Of a stretch of 64,000 bases of DNA, positions 51,446-61,372 are shown piece by piece; the stretch's first letter is position 1, and each line of letters starts with the position of its first letter. The notes under the pieces were generated by a model, which did no database searches, was not told the origin of the DNA, and saw only the letters and a list, made by a program, of their open reading frames with translations. The position numbers and the translations under genes were made by a program. The DNA comes from Firmicutes bacterium UBA5201. Its GTDB lineage: Bacteria > Bacillota > Clostridia > Peptostreptococcales > Acidaminobacteraceae. The stretch covers positions 163,758 to 227,757 of the forward strand of contig DHVT01000012.1 in the NCBI GenBank assembly GCA_002412775.1. Reading direction: 5' to 3'.

Positions 51446-53983
51446 TTATTCATTGAATCCCTCTATATCATCAGATTCATCCAGCGAGTAATCCGATGGT
51501 TCATTTTTTAATCCTTGAAGTTCTGCAGCGGTCATAAGCACTTCTCTCGGTTTGCTTCCTCGAGGTTGCCCGATGATGCCACGCTCTTCCATGGAATCGA
51601 TCAATCTAGCGGCGCGGTTGTAGCCGACTCTGAATCTTCTTTGAAGCAGTGATGCGGAAGCCTGGCCGGATTCCACCACAAAATTGATGGCATCATCCAG
51701 ATGTTCATCTACATCTTCTGAAGGCATATTGTAACTTTGGACATCATCCAAAATCTCCTCATTGTATTTCACGTCAATGGCTTGATTCTTGATAAAACCA
51801 ACAAGCGCTTCCACTTCTTCATCAGACATGAATGCACCTTGTGCCCTTTTGGGTTTTGAAGCTCCGACAGGATAGTAAAGCATATCGCCTTTGCCTAGAA
51901 GTTTCTCAGCGCCTCCCATGTCGATAATGGTTCTGGAATCAATCGCAGATGAGACCGAAAAAGCGATTCTGGAAGGGATATTCGCTTTGATCAATCCCGT
52001 AATAACATCCACTGAAGGTCTTTGAGTTGCTACAATCAAGTGGATTCCTGCAGCTCTGGCCATTTGGGCCAATCTACAAATAGCGTCCTCAACTTGATTT
52101 GGAGCGATCATCATCAGGTCGGCGAGTTCATCGATAATGACAACGATTTGTGGCAATTTCTCGAATCCGCCTTCTTCAGCCTTTTTATTGTAACTTTTCA
52201 TATCGCGTACGACTATTTCCGCAAAGATCTTATACCTTCTTGTCATTTCATTGACAGCCCAATTGAGTGCTATTGATGCCTTTTTGGCATCTGTCACCAC
52301 AGGAAGGATCAAATGAGGGATTCCATTATAGTTGCTGAGTTCAACAACTTTGGGATCGATCATGAGAAATTTGACTTCATCAGGTTTCGCGTTGAATAAT
52401 ATACTGGATATGATCGTGTTGACACAAACAGATTTACCGGATCCGGTAGCACCAGCTATGAGCAGGTGCGGCATACTGGAAAGATCACCTATGATCGGAT
52501 TTCCGGATATGTCTTTACCCAATCCTATCGTGAGTTTTGAAGTTTGTTTCTTGAACTCTGTGGAAGTGATCACTTCTCTAAAAGTCACCATTGAAGTAAT
52601 CTTGTTTGGCACTTCGATTCCTATTGCCGCTTTTCCCGGAATCGGTGCGATTCGAACTTGTGAAGTTGCAAGATTCAATGCTATGTCATCACTGAGTCCG
52701 ACTATTTTGCTTACCTTAACACCAGGACTGGGTTGAACTTCAAACATCGTTATGGATGGGCCGCGCTTCACTGAGATCACTTTTGCATCCACATTGAAGT
52801 TGTTGAGTGTCTCTTCAAGCAATTTTGCCATCTCGATATACTCGGACTTATCCTCCACTTTTAAGCTCTGAGGTTGATGATTTAAAATCTTTAATGGAGG
52901 CAAAACATAGGATTCCAATGATTTTTGGACATTGATGGCTATTTCGGCATTGACCTGTTGACGCGTTTCAGGTTCTATATCTTTTTCCTTCAGCTTTTCA
53001 ACTTGCTTGGCTTCATGGTCAAAGTACTGGATGTCTTGGGGCTGGGTGTTGACTTTCTTCTCTATGGGTTTGCTTGACATTGTTGGCTCAGTAACTGGAA
53101 CCGTCTCAATCATGCCTTTCGAAGGTTCTGATGCAGGAGATTCTTTTTTCTCATAGGTGTCATAATCAAAAGGTTGAATTTCTTTTTTTCTCGAAGCTTT
53201 TCTCATCGCTTCAAGGCTTGACAAAAAATTCGGAGTCGAATTGTCTGACGTCTGTCTACTTTTCTTTTCCGATGCAACATCTGCAATCATCGATTCAACG
53301 ACTGCCTGTTCTTCTCTTTTTGCAACTTTGCGTTCATCCTTATGCTTTTTGCGGTATTCCCACAACTCCTGAATTGAAATTCTGGTAAAAATTATAAAAC
53401 TGGAAATAAATGCAACCGCAATCACAATGAATGCACCTTCAGATCCGATAGCTTTCATGATAGCAATTGTAATAACAGCACCAAGCACCCCACCACTCTC
53501 TAAAATTATACCACCTGCGTAATACCCCTCAATTTTTTCCCACGACATGAAATCTTCAGTCGCAAGAAGCAATTCCTTGGAAACACCGGGTGACAACAAG
53601 AGTGTTGTTAAAATGCCAAGTCCAATTATAAATAATAAAAATGCGAAAGTGATTCTAAGTCTGGCTGGCTTGAAATTCGGATTCAGATTGACAAAAACAA
53701 TCCCAAAAATAACAATTGGCATGATATAACCAACATAGGAAAACAAGCCTAGAAAAACATCTGAAAACCATTTTCCGACCATGCCTCCAGCACCAGTATA
53801 GAGACTGACCATAATGAACAATGTAATGGCAACAAGACCAATCATTTTCAGTTCATACTTGATCTTATAATGCTTGAGCTGGTCTGCGGAATTTACAGAT
53901 GCTTTTTTTGCTGTAGTTGTTTTCTTTTTAGCTGCATTTCTTTGTGTTGGTGTTTTTGAAGTATTAGGTTTTTTACTGGCCAA
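51446..53983 (-). CDS. ftsK: DNA translocase FtsK/SpoIIIE
   Basis: This 845-aa ATP-driven DNA pump clears chromosomal DNA from the division or sporulation septum. It has a basic N-terminal tail, four or five membrane segments (about 45-195), a variable linker rich in Glu, Lys and Ser, the motor with Walker A GATGSGKSV and Walker B VVIIDELADLM, and a C-terminal winged-helix gamma domain (SASLLQRRFRVGYNRAARLI). The start is TTG, 7 nt after GAGGTGA. In a sporulating clostridium this could be the SpoIIIE-type motor. Confidence 0.95.
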   Translation of the reverse strand: MASKKPNTSKTPTQRNAAKKKTTTAKKASVNSADQLKHYKIKYELKMIGLVAITLFIMVSLYTGAGGMVGKWFSDVFLGLFSYVGYIMPIVIFGIVFVNLNPNFKPARLRITFAFLLFIIGLGILTTLLLSPGVSKELLLATEDFMSWEKIEGYYAGGIILESGGVLGAVITIAIMKAIGSEGAFIVIAVAFISSFIIFTRISIQELWEYRKKHKDERKVAKREEQAVVESMIADVASEKKSRQTSDNSTPNFLSSLEAMRKASRKKEIQPFDYDTYEKKESPASEPSKGMIETVPVTEPTMSSKPIEKKVNTQPQDIQYFDHEAKQVEKLKEKDIEPETRQQVNAEIAINVQKSLESYVLPPLKILNHQPQSLKVEDKSEYIEMAKLLEETLNNFNVDAKVISVKRGPSITMFEVQPSPGVKVSKIVGLSDDIALNLATSQVRIAPIPGKAAIGIEVPNKITSMVTFREVITSTEFKKQTSKLTIGLGKDISGNPIIGDLSSMPHLLIAGATGSGKSVCVNTIISSILFNAKPDEVKFLMIDPKVVELSNYNGIPHLILPVVTDAKKASIALNWAVNEMTRRYKIFAEIVVRDMKSYNKKAEEGGFEKLPQIVVIIDELADLMMIAPNQVEDAICRLAQMARAAGIHLIVATQRPSVDVITGLIKANIPSRIAFSVSSAIDSRTIIDMGGAEKLLGKGDMLYYPVGASKPKRAQGAFMSDEEVEALVGFIKNQAIDVKYNEEILDDVQSYNMPSEDVDEHLDDAINFVVESGQASASLLQRRFRVGYNRAARLIDSMEERGIIGQPRGSKPREVLMTAAELQGLKNEPSDYSLDESDDIEGFNE

Positions 53984-54002
53984 AAGATCACCTCATTTTA
54001 TA

Positions 54003-54434
54003 TTATATACCTGTGGAACCAAAACCACCATGACCTCGAGAGGATTCCTCGATTTCTTTTGCATCTTCCCAGATGACGTTCTCGTATTTGGTGACTATCA
54101 ACTGAGCGATTCTGTCACCTTTTCTGATTTCAAATGGTTGGTCGCCCAAGTTTATGATTGGGATTTTAAGTTCACCTCTGTAATCGCTGTCGATTGTACC
54201 GACACAATTGACAAGGGTGATGCCATTTTTGATGGAAAGGCCACTTCTGGCTCTAACTTGGCCCTCATATCCCAGTGGTATTTCGAGGAACAAACCTGTT
54301 GGCACCAAATGACGTTCCATTGGCTGGATTAGAATGACTTCTTCATTATTGGATAGTAGATCCATTCCTGAAGAACCAGTTGTTTTATACTCAGGCAACG
54401 GATTTGATGATTTATTCACTATTTTGACTATCAT
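54003..54434 (-). CDS. dut: dUTP diphosphatase
   Basis: This 143-aa trimeric dUTPase hydrolyses dUTP to dUMP and pyrophosphate. The five motifs are visible: GSSGMDLL, RARSGLSIK, GTIDSDYRGELK, RIAQLIV and the C-terminal RGHGGFGSTG. The ATG overlaps the stop of the M16 peptidase gene (ATGA), so the genes are coupled. The length is standard. Confidence 0.97.
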   Translation of the reverse strand: MIVKIVNKSSNPLPEYKTTGSSGMDLLSNNEEVILIQPMERHLVPTGLFLEIPLGYEGQVRARSGLSIKNGITLVNCVGTIDSDYRGELKIPIINLGDQPFEIRKGDRIAQLIVTKYENVIWEDAKEIEESSRGHGGFGSTGI

Positions 54435-55726
54435 TGTTTTACCCCCTGTTGATTTATACTGTTTTTCATTACTCCGTAAAGTTTTTCGACTTCTTCATTT
54501 GTGATGTCGCCCACTATGGCAAGTGAAAAATCACCACTTGTGAAACAATGACGAATCAATGTTTGAACGCCTTCCAATGATACGGTTTCAATCTTCTTAA
54601 GCATATCCGCGACACTTTTTTCCTTATGGGCGAACAGTTCTATTCTACCGATTAGATCCATATGCTGATCGCTTCCCTCGAGTCCCAGGACAAAACTTCC
54701 ACGAAGATGACTTTTCGCGTGATCAATTTCTTTTTCAGAAAACCCTTCAGTGATCAATCGATTGATTTCCCGACTGAGGATTTTTATGGTTTCCTTAAGA
54801 TTTTCTTTCGCGACTCCAAAAGAGACACTGAGCGTACCGATTTCATCATAAAAGTTGGGTTCGCTATAGATGGAATATGCAAGTCCACGATCTTCCCGGA
54901 TGCTTTGAAATAATCTGGAGCTGTTTGTTCCACCAAAAAGATTGCTGAGGAGCGTCATATCGTAACTGAGTTCATGATCAAACGGGATTCCTGGAAATTC
55001 GATTGCGACTTGAATTTGTTCAAAATCTTTTTTCTTGGAATTGCAGCCCCAATTGAATTCAGGTTTATGAGTCGATTCAGACTCGCTATGAGCCACTCTT
55101 TTATAATCTCCGAAATATTTATTGGCTAATGACTCAAGCGCTTCAAAATCAAAGTCACCAGCTACGGAAATAATCATATTGTCCGGTCTGTAGTGATTCT
55201 CATAGAATTCTATGACCTTCTCACGGGTGAAGGACATAATGGTCTCTTTAGTACCCAAGATCGGCAAAGACAGCGGATGATTTTTGAAAGTGATCCCGTT
55301 GATGATGTCATCGACCAATTCTTCAGCAGAATCTTCATACATGCTGATTTCATCCAAAATGACCGTTTTTTCAGTCTCTATGTTATCACTCAAAAAACTT
55401 GGATGAATAGTGATATCCGAGAGTATATCCAAACCGACTTCCAAATTGGCACCCATGGTTTTTGTATAGTAACAAGTACATTCTTTTGCTGTATAAGCAT
55501 TGATTTCTCCGCCGATACCATCTATTTCCATGGCTATGTCCTTGGCGGATCTGCTTTCTGTGCCTTTAAATACCATATGTTCAATAAAATGGGACATACC
55601 GTTTTCATGTTTTGCCTCATTTGAGGATCCTGTCTTGACCCAAACACCGATGGTGACAGATTTATAACCTTCCAGCCTTTGACAAACCAATACCATACCG
55701 TTGTCTAGCTGTATTTTCTTTACCAA
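54431..55726 (-). CDS. M16 family zinc peptidase (processing peptidase-like)
   Basis: This 431-aa inverzincin has the HxxEH motif HFIEH (His46, Glu49, His50) and the distal Glu region about 75 residues on (DEISMYEDSAEELVDD), with the usual C-terminal second half (FGVAKENLKETIKILSRE). Homologues (B. subtilis YmxG/MlpA) lie between pnp and dut in many Firmicutes; the native substrates are poorly known. The start is TTG after ATGAGGTGAAGTA. It is complete and active-looking. Confidence 0.92.
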   Translation of the reverse strand: MVKKIQLDNGMVLVCQRLEGYKSVTIGVWVKTGSSNEAKHENGMSHFIEHMVFKGTESRSAKDIAMEIDGIGGEINAYTAKECTCYYTKTMGANLEVGLDILSDITIHPSFLSDNIETEKTVILDEISMYEDSAEELVDDIINGITFKNHPLSLPILGTKETIMSFTREKVIEFYENHYRPDNMIISVAGDFDFEALESLANKYFGDYKRVAHSESESTHKPEFNWGCNSKKKDFEQIQVAIEFPGIPFDHELSYDMTLLSNLFGGTNSSRLFQSIREDRGLAYSIYSEPNFYDEIGTLSVSFGVAKENLKETIKILSREINRLITEGFSEKEIDHAKSHLRGSFVLGLEGSDQHMDLIGRIELFAHKEKSVADMLKKIETVSLEGVQTLIRHCFTSGDFSLAIVGDITNEEVEKLYGVMKNSINQQGVKQ

Positions 55727-55756
55727 TACTTCACCTCATTTTCAATACAACATAAG

Positions 55757-55792
55757 AGAGATAATACTCGCAAATTTGCAAATATTATCTCT
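55757..55792 (-). terminator. Hairpin after pnp
   Basis: Arms AGAGATAATA / TATTATCTCT enclose an inner palindrome GCAAATTTGC. It follows pnp by about 30 nt on the - strand. The tail CTTATGTT is only weakly U-rich, so it may be a partial terminator or an RNA stabiliser. Confidence 0.55.
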
Positions 55793-55821
55793 TTAAAATC
55801 GGTCTTTATAATCTTATCTTT

Positions 55822-57960
55822 TTATGATTCTTTATTTTCTTCTTCCAATAAGACTTTTCTAGAGAGATTGATACGACCTTGATCATCAATTTCAATAATC
55901 TTGACCATTACTTCATCACCAATGTTCACTGAATCTTCAACTTTGGCAATTCGCTTGGTGTCGATTTGAGAAATGTGACAGAGACCTTCCTTGCCGAAAC
56001 CAAGTTCAACGAAAGCACCGAATTTCAAGATACGAGATACTTTGCCTTTGTACACTTGACCAACTTCAGGTACTTTTACGATAGATTCGATTTCTCTAAG
56101 TGCAGCTTCTCCGCCAATACCATCAGCAGCAGTGATCAATACGATACCACTGTCATCAATGTCAATCTTGACGTTGTGTGTGGAAGTGATTCTTGTAATG
56201 ACTTTACCACCTGGTCCAATGACGTCTCTGATCTTATCAGGATTGATTTTGATTTGGAATACTCTTGGAGCATATTTGGACATTTCAGCTCTTGGCGTAC
56301 TGATTACAGCATTCATTTTTTCAAGAATATGCAATCTTCCGACACGAGCTTGTTCAAGCGCATTTTGAAGAAGTTCCTTGTTGAGTCCATCTACTTTGAT
56401 ATCCATTTGAAGAGCAGTGATGCCGTTTTTTGTGCCGGCAACTTTAAAGTCCATATCACCGAGAGCATCTTCCATACCCTGGATATCGCTTAAGATTGAG
56501 ATTTTTCCTTCTTCCTGGATAAGACCCATCGCGATGCCCGCCACTGAATCCTTGATTGGCACGCCTGCGTCAAGAAGTGACAAAGTACTGCCACAGATAC
56601 TGGCTTGTGAACTTGAACCATTACACGTCACAACTTCGGAAACCAATCTGATCGTATATGGGAAATCCAATTCTGATGGAATTACTGGTAAAAGTGCTCT
56701 CTCGCCAAGTGCTCCGTGACCGACGGCGCGTCTGTTGACTCTGCTCATTCCAACTTCACCAACTGAATAAGGAGGGAAATTGTAATGATGCATGTAACGT
56801 TTGGTTTCCTCAAGATCTAAACCATCAATTCTTTGTGACTCTCCCAAAGCTCCCAATGTAGTGATCGTAAGAGCTTGTGTAAGTCCTCTGGTGAAAAGTC
56901 CTGAACCGTGGGTTCTTGGCAATAACGCGACTTCACATGAAATAGGTCTGATATCATGTGGCGTTCTACCATCTGGTCTGATATTTTCATTGATGATCAT
57001 TTTTCTTACGATTTTCTTTTCAATCGCTTTGAATTGTTCTTTTAAGAAATCCTTCTCATCAGGATGAGACTCCTCAAAATATGCGATCATATCATCTTTT
57101 AAAATGTCTAGAGCTTCATTTCTATCGTGCTTTTCTTGAATTCGAACCGATTGATTCATACGATCAAATAAGAAATTTTCTATTTCACTTACAAAAACCT
57201 CGTCGATTTCAGGAAGTTTGATCTCGAACTTCTCTTTGCCAAGCTCTGCTACGATTTCATCTATGAATGCACAAATTTCTTTTACCGCTTCATGTCCGTG
57301 CATGATTCCACCGAGAACAATCTCCTCAGATAAAATATCCGCTCCGGCCTCAACCATGACAACTGCATCTTTCGTTCCTGCAACTACAAGGTTAAGAGAT
57401 GATTTTTCTTTTTCTTCAATAGTCGGGTTGATGACGTAATTGCCATCCACATAACCGACCGTCACCCCTGCAACAGGTCCATCGAAAGGAATATCTGAAA
57501 TTCCCAGTGCGATGGATGCTCCGTTCATGGCAACCGTATCTGGTGTGCAGTCCTGATCGACAGACATAACAGTAGCGACTACCTGAACTTCATTTTTCAT
57601 TCCGTCAGGGAACAATGGTCGTATTGGTCTGTCAATCAATCTTGCTGTCAATGTAGCACGATCAGAAGGTCTACCTTCCCTTTTGATGAATCCTCCAGGA
57701 ATTTTTCCGACAGAATATAATTTTTCTTCAAAGTCAACTGTAAGTGGGAAAAAATCGATGCCCGCTTTAGGTTTTCTTGATGCTGTCGCTGTAACCAAAA
57801 CAACAGTCTCACCGTAATGTAACAAAGCCGAACCATTTGCGAGATTCGCTATTTTACCGATTTCTACTTTGAAAGGTCTTCCCGATATCATTTTCTCAAA
57901 AGTGTATACTTTTCTTGCATTTTCGCTGCCAACAGATTGGCAACCGTTATTTTCCATCAT
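55822..57960 (-). CDS. pnp: Polynucleotide phosphorylase
   Basis: This 712-aa phosphorolytic 3'-5' exoribonuclease has two RNase PH domains separated by a helical domain (first: GGFIKREGRPSDRATLTARLIDRP; second: LPRTHGSGLFTRG, AVGHGALGERALLP), then a KH domain (IKINPDKIRDVIGPGGKVI) and an S1 domain (GQVYKGKVSRILKFGAFVEL). Two ATG codons (57960, 57957) follow AGGAGGCTTT; the second has the better 7-nt spacing. It follows rpsO as in most bacteria. Confidence 0.98.
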   Translation of the reverse strand: MMENNGCQSVGSENARKVYTFEKMISGRPFKVEIGKIANLANGSALLHYGETVVLVTATASRKPKAGIDFFPLTVDFEEKLYSVGKIPGGFIKREGRPSDRATLTARLIDRPIRPLFPDGMKNEVQVVATVMSVDQDCTPDTVAMNGASIALGISDIPFDGPVAGVTVGYVDGNYVINPTIEEKEKSSLNLVVAGTKDAVVMVEAGADILSEEIVLGGIMHGHEAVKEICAFIDEIVAELGKEKFEIKLPEIDEVFVSEIENFLFDRMNQSVRIQEKHDRNEALDILKDDMIAYFEESHPDEKDFLKEQFKAIEKKIVRKMIINENIRPDGRTPHDIRPISCEVALLPRTHGSGLFTRGLTQALTITTLGALGESQRIDGLDLEETKRYMHHYNFPPYSVGEVGMSRVNRRAVGHGALGERALLPVIPSELDFPYTIRLVSEVVTCNGSSSQASICGSTLSLLDAGVPIKDSVAGIAMGLIQEEGKISILSDIQGMEDALGDMDFKVAGTKNGITALQMDIKVDGLNKELLQNALEQARVGRLHILEKMNAVISTPRAEMSKYAPRVFQIKINPDKIRDVIGPGGKVITRITSTHNVKIDIDDSGIVLITAADGIGGEAALREIESIVKVPEVGQVYKGKVSRILKFGAFVELGFGKEGLCHISQIDTKRIAKVEDSVNIGDEVMVKIIEIDDQGRINLSRKVLLEEENKES

Positions 57961-58151
57961 AAAGCCTCCTAAATTTGACTTGATGTCCAGAATTTACCCT
58001 ACTTATTTCAAGTCAATCTTTCTCTTCGAAAAATTCACTTCAAATAAGTAGGATATTAAGATAAATTCCAAAATCAAAAGTTGAATTACTACTCATCTAT
58101 TATACTAAAATATTGTGGAAATAGAAAGGGTTAAAAGATGACCAATCAAAT

Positions 58152-58182
58152 AAAAAAACAAGGCTTGACTAATGTCAAGCCT
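58152..58182 (-). terminator. Terminator of rpsO
   Basis: Perfect stem AGGCTTGAC / GTCAAGCCT (58161-58169, 58174-58182) followed on the - strand by TTGTTTTTTT. Confidence 0.9.
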
Positions 58183-58192
58183 GTCCTGATGA

Positions 58193-58459
58193 TTATTTTC
58201 TTAAACCCAATTCCGCGATCAATATTCTGTACTTCTCAAGATTATTGTCTTTCAGGTACTTTAAGAGACTTCTTCTCTTACCGACCATTTTCAAAAGACC
58301 TCTTCTAGAGTGATGGTCTTTCTTGTGAATTTGCAAATGCTCGTTGAGCTCGTTGATTCTTTGAGTCAATACAGCGATTTGAACCTCTGGTGAGCCAGTA
58401 TCTGTTGGGTGTGTCTTGAATTTCTCGATAATATTGCTTTTGGTTTCTTTTGTAATCAT
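58193..58459 (-). CDS. rpsO: 30S ribosomal protein S15
   Basis: This 88-aa protein binds 16S rRNA and nucleates the platform of the small subunit. The family sequence is clear: TDTGSPEVQIAVLTQRI, LNEHLQIHKKDHHSRRGLL and VGKRRSLLKYL. It starts after AAGGAGGATCATTAAA and has its own terminator. The gene lies between ribF and pnp, the common bacterial order. Confidence 0.98.
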   Translation of the reverse strand: MITKETKSNIIEKFKTHPTDTGSPEVQIAVLTQRINELNEHLQIHKKDHHSRRGLLKMVGKRRSLLKYLKDNNLEKYRILIAELGLRK

Positions 58460-58567
58460 TTTAATGATCCTCCTTATTTTAATTTATCCATAAGCCTAGT
58501 AGGTCGTCGGAGCAACGATAAACAAAGCATACGGTTTACAACGTTTCAATTATACCATCATTTCATA

Positions 58568-59497
58568 TCAGAGTAAAGAAAAATAAAGTTTCATTTGATG
58601 TATGTCGTTTTCCATCGCTTTGACCAGCTCTGATACAGAAGAAAACTTAAGTTCGTCTCTGATCCGTTTGACGAAATGCACCTCTATTGTTTCTCCATAG
58701 AGTTCTCTGTCGATGCCCAAAATATAGGTCTCCATATGAATTCCGGTCTGTTCAAATGTGGGGTTGAAACCAACATTGGTCGCACTGGGATAAGTTTGTC
58801 CCTTTAAAACGGTCTCTGTGATGTATACCCCAGGTTTTATGGTGCTGATATTTTCTTTGATCCGAAGATTGGCGGTTGGAATGCCCATTCCCTTACCCAT
58901 TCCTTTTCCTTTGACCACACAACCTTTTACAAAGTGGCGTCTTCCGAGGTAGAAATTGGCTTCTTCGATTTGACCATTGCTCAAAAGTTCCCTGATCAAA
59001 GACGAGGAAACTCTGATGTCATTCTTCATTATTGGTTGTACAATCTCGAAAGTATAGCCGAAAATCGGAGCGAAATCCATGAGCATCTTGACATCGCCTC
59101 TAGCGTTTTTCCCGAAGCGATAGTCATAACCTACAGTCAGATGTCTCATGTTCATCTTGTCTACCAACACATCTTTGATAAAATCTTCAGGTTCGACACC
59201 CAGCTGGTACTCATCAAATCTGACAAGGGCCAAGTAGTCAATATCAGCTCTTGTGAAAATTTGAACTTTCTCATCCACATCCATGATTTTTGGTGGGATA
59301 TTATCAGGGGTCAATATTTCTCTTGGATGATTTGAAAAAGTATAGACAAAGGTTTTCAGTTCTTTTTCCTCAGCCGCTTCTTTCATATATTCAATAATTT
59401 CCATATGTCCAATGTGAAGGCCATCAAATGTGCCGAGGGCAATGGAAGTCTCTTCGATTTCAGGATCGATATTTTCAAGCTCAAAATAAATCTTCAT
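58568..59497 (-). CDS. ribF: Bifunctional riboflavin kinase / FMN adenylyltransferase
   Basis: This 309-aa enzyme makes FMN and FAD. The N-terminal nucleotidyltransferase domain has ALGTFDGLHIGHM (an HIGH-like motif), and YDYRFGKNARGD; the C-terminal riboflavin kinase domain has GKGMGIPTANL and ATNVGFNPTFE. The start is 4 nt after the truB stop, with GGGTGA just upstream inside truB, so both are coupled. Confidence 0.96.
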   Translation of the reverse strand: MKIYFELENIDPEIEETSIALGTFDGLHIGHMEIIEYMKEAAEEKELKTFVYTFSNHPREILTPDNIPPKIMDVDEKVQIFTRADIDYLALVRFDEYQLGVEPEDFIKDVLVDKMNMRHLTVGYDYRFGKNARGDVKMLMDFAPIFGYTFEIVQPIMKNDIRVSSSLIRELLSNGQIEEANFYLGRRHFVKGCVVKGKGMGKGMGIPTANLRIKENISTIKPGVYITETVLKGQTYPSATNVGFNPTFEQTGIHMETYILGIDRELYGETIEVHFVKRIRDELKFSSVSELVKAMENDIHQMKLYFSLL

Positions 59498-59501
59498 TTG
59501 A

Positions 59502-60398
59502 TCACCCTATCATCAGTTTCTTAATATAAATGCCATTTTCAACTTTTTCAGCGAGTCCATAGAATTGATCTTCAATGAACACCCTATAAAATGTATCTTT
59601 GGCATCCAGGGGTTCTTTTACGTATTGATCCAGCTTAATTCTCACACCATTTTGCACTTGCTTTAAAAGTTCGGAATTTGCAGGAAGCACAATTATGGGC
59701 ATCCAATCCAAAGCTTTTTCTATAGTAATGATATGATTACCCAAATTCTCCAGTGTCAAATCTTCTAGGATTACAGCATTTTCTATTGAAAAAGGATCTG
59801 ATGCGGTTCTACGCAGTTCAGTCATATGGCCATAACACCCTAACTTAAGTCCAATGTCATGACAGAGCGTTCTAATGTATGTGCCCTTTGAACAAGTGAC
59901 CGAAAACGAAGCTGTATGTTGTCTGACAACTATATTTTCTATACTGTGAATCGTTCTGATTCGCGCCTCTCTCTCAACGATGATTCCTTTTCTGGCCAAA
60001 TCAACCAGTTTTTCTCCATTGACTTTGAGTGCACTATACATAGGAGGTATTTGATGTATTTCACCTACAAAAGAGAGGATTGCGTCTATGATTTCATCAT
60101 CGTTCAGCCCAGAACAATCACCGGTCATGGTGACTTCTCCCCAGCGATCTTGCGTATCGGTTGCAGATCCAAAGTTCATTGTGCACTGATATGTCTTTTT
60201 TTGATCCATCAGAAAATCGACAATTTTAGTTGCTTTACCGATACAGATTGGTAAAACTCCGGTTGCCATAGGATCCAGAGTACCTGTATGTCCGATTTTT
60301 TTTGTTTTGAGTTTTCTACGCATTATTGCAACAACATCGTGGGATGTCATATCCACAGGTTTATCTATAATTATGACACCATTAATAATTTGACCCAT
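59502..60398 (-). CDS. truB: tRNA pseudouridine(55) synthase
   Basis: This 298-aa enzyme makes pseudouridine 55 in the T-loop of tRNAs. The catalytic Asp42 lies in GHTGTLDPMATGVLP; the N-terminal INGVIIIDKPVDMTSHDV and SKGTYIRTLCHDIG are family motifs. A C-terminal PUA-like part follows. The ATG at 60398 shares its A with the TGA stop of nrnA and follows GAGGCGATTTG; the TTG one codon earlier is a less likely start. Confidence 0.96.
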   Translation of the reverse strand: MGQIINGVIIIDKPVDMTSHDVVAIMRRKLKTKKIGHTGTLDPMATGVLPICIGKATKIVDFLMDQKKTYQCTMNFGSATDTQDRWGEVTMTGDCSGLNDDEIIDAILSFVGEIHQIPPMYSALKVNGEKLVDLARKGIIVEREARIRTIHSIENIVVRQHTASFSVTCSKGTYIRTLCHDIGLKLGCYGHMTELRRTASDPFSIENAVILEDLTLENLGNHIITIEKALDWMPIIVLPANSELLKQVQNGVRIKLDQYVKEPLDAKDTFYRVFIEDQFYGLAEKVENGIYIKKLMIG

Positions 60399-61369
60399 CA
60401 AATCGCCTCTTCAATTGCCTCTACAACAAGTTTTTCAATTTGCTCGTATGGCATCTCAATTTTAAAACCGGCAGCCTTCTTATGCCCGCCGCCTTTGAAC
60501 TTTAGCGCAATTGCACTGACATCAATGTCGTTTTTGGAACGCATTGAAATTTTGTAGGCGCTATCTTTCAAGTGTCTCATGAAGATTACCACTTCAACAC
60601 CCTGTATATCCCTTACAAATTCAACAATTCCGTCCGTATCATACTCGCTGAAATTCAATTTGTTCATCATCTCATCAGTAAGTCTGACCACAGCACATTT
60701 GCCATCCAAATAAAGATGCAATGTTGAAAAAACATGGTTGAGAAGTTGTAGTTTTTCAAGTGATTTACTTTGGAACAATTCCACATTCAATCTATTGAAA
60801 TCAAAATCGTGTTCAATCAAATGTTCACAGACCCGAAAAGTCAGCGCTCTTGTATTTGAATATCTGAAACTTCCAGTATCAGTTACAATTGCCGCATATA
60901 TAGCTCTCGCAGCATCTGTATTCAGTTTCACTTGAAGCTCCTCGTAGATCAGATATATCATTTCACCTGTTGAGGATGCCTCGTAATTGACGTAATTGTT
61001 CTCAGCATAGTTTGAGTTCGTCAAATGATGGTCGATATTGAACGTGTGCCTGGCCTTTTGAAAAAGTGGTATGCGGTCCTCAAACAACTTGGTCTCACCA
61101 CAGTCGACGGCAATTGCCACATCTACATCAACAGCTTTTACTTCAGAACTTTTATGGATTTTGACACCTTCACTCAACAAAAAAGATAAATTAGAAGGTA
61201 TATCGTCATTTAAGACGATATACCCCCTTTTATCAAAATTCTGTACCAAATGATAGACTCCAATGGCTGAGCCAAGTGTGTCCCCATCGGGCATGTTGTG
61301 TGGAAAGATGAATACATTTTTGATTTTAGGATCATTGAGAATGATCTTTAAATTTTCCGAGTTATTCAT
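60398..61369 (-). CDS. nrnA: DHH-family oligoribonuclease / pAp phosphatase NrnA
   Basis: This 323-aa bifunctional enzyme degrades very short RNAs and dephosphorylates pAp. Metal-binding motifs include PHNMPDGDTLGSAIG, AIAVDCGETKL and NIDHHLTN; the DHHA1 domain ends with FKGGGHKKAAGF, the nucleotide-binding GGGH loop. The position between rbfA and truB is typical. It starts after AGAGGAATAGAAT, three nt from the rbfA stop. Confidence 0.95.
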   Translation of the reverse strand: MNNSENLKIILNDPKIKNVFIFPHNMPDGDTLGSAIGVYHLVQNFDKRGYIVLNDDIPSNLSFLLSEGVKIHKSSEVKAVDVDVAIAVDCGETKLFEDRIPLFQKARHTFNIDHHLTNSNYAENNYVNYEASSTGEMIYLIYEELQVKLNTDAARAIYAAIVTDTGSFRYSNTRALTFRVCEHLIEHDFDFNRLNVELFQSKSLEKLQLLNHVFSTLHLYLDGKCAVVRLTDEMMNKLNFSEYDTDGIVEFVRDIQGVEVVIFMRHLKDSAYKISMRSKNDIDVSAIALKFKGGGHKKAAGFKIEMPYEQIEKLVVEAIEEAI

Positions 61370-61372
61370 ATT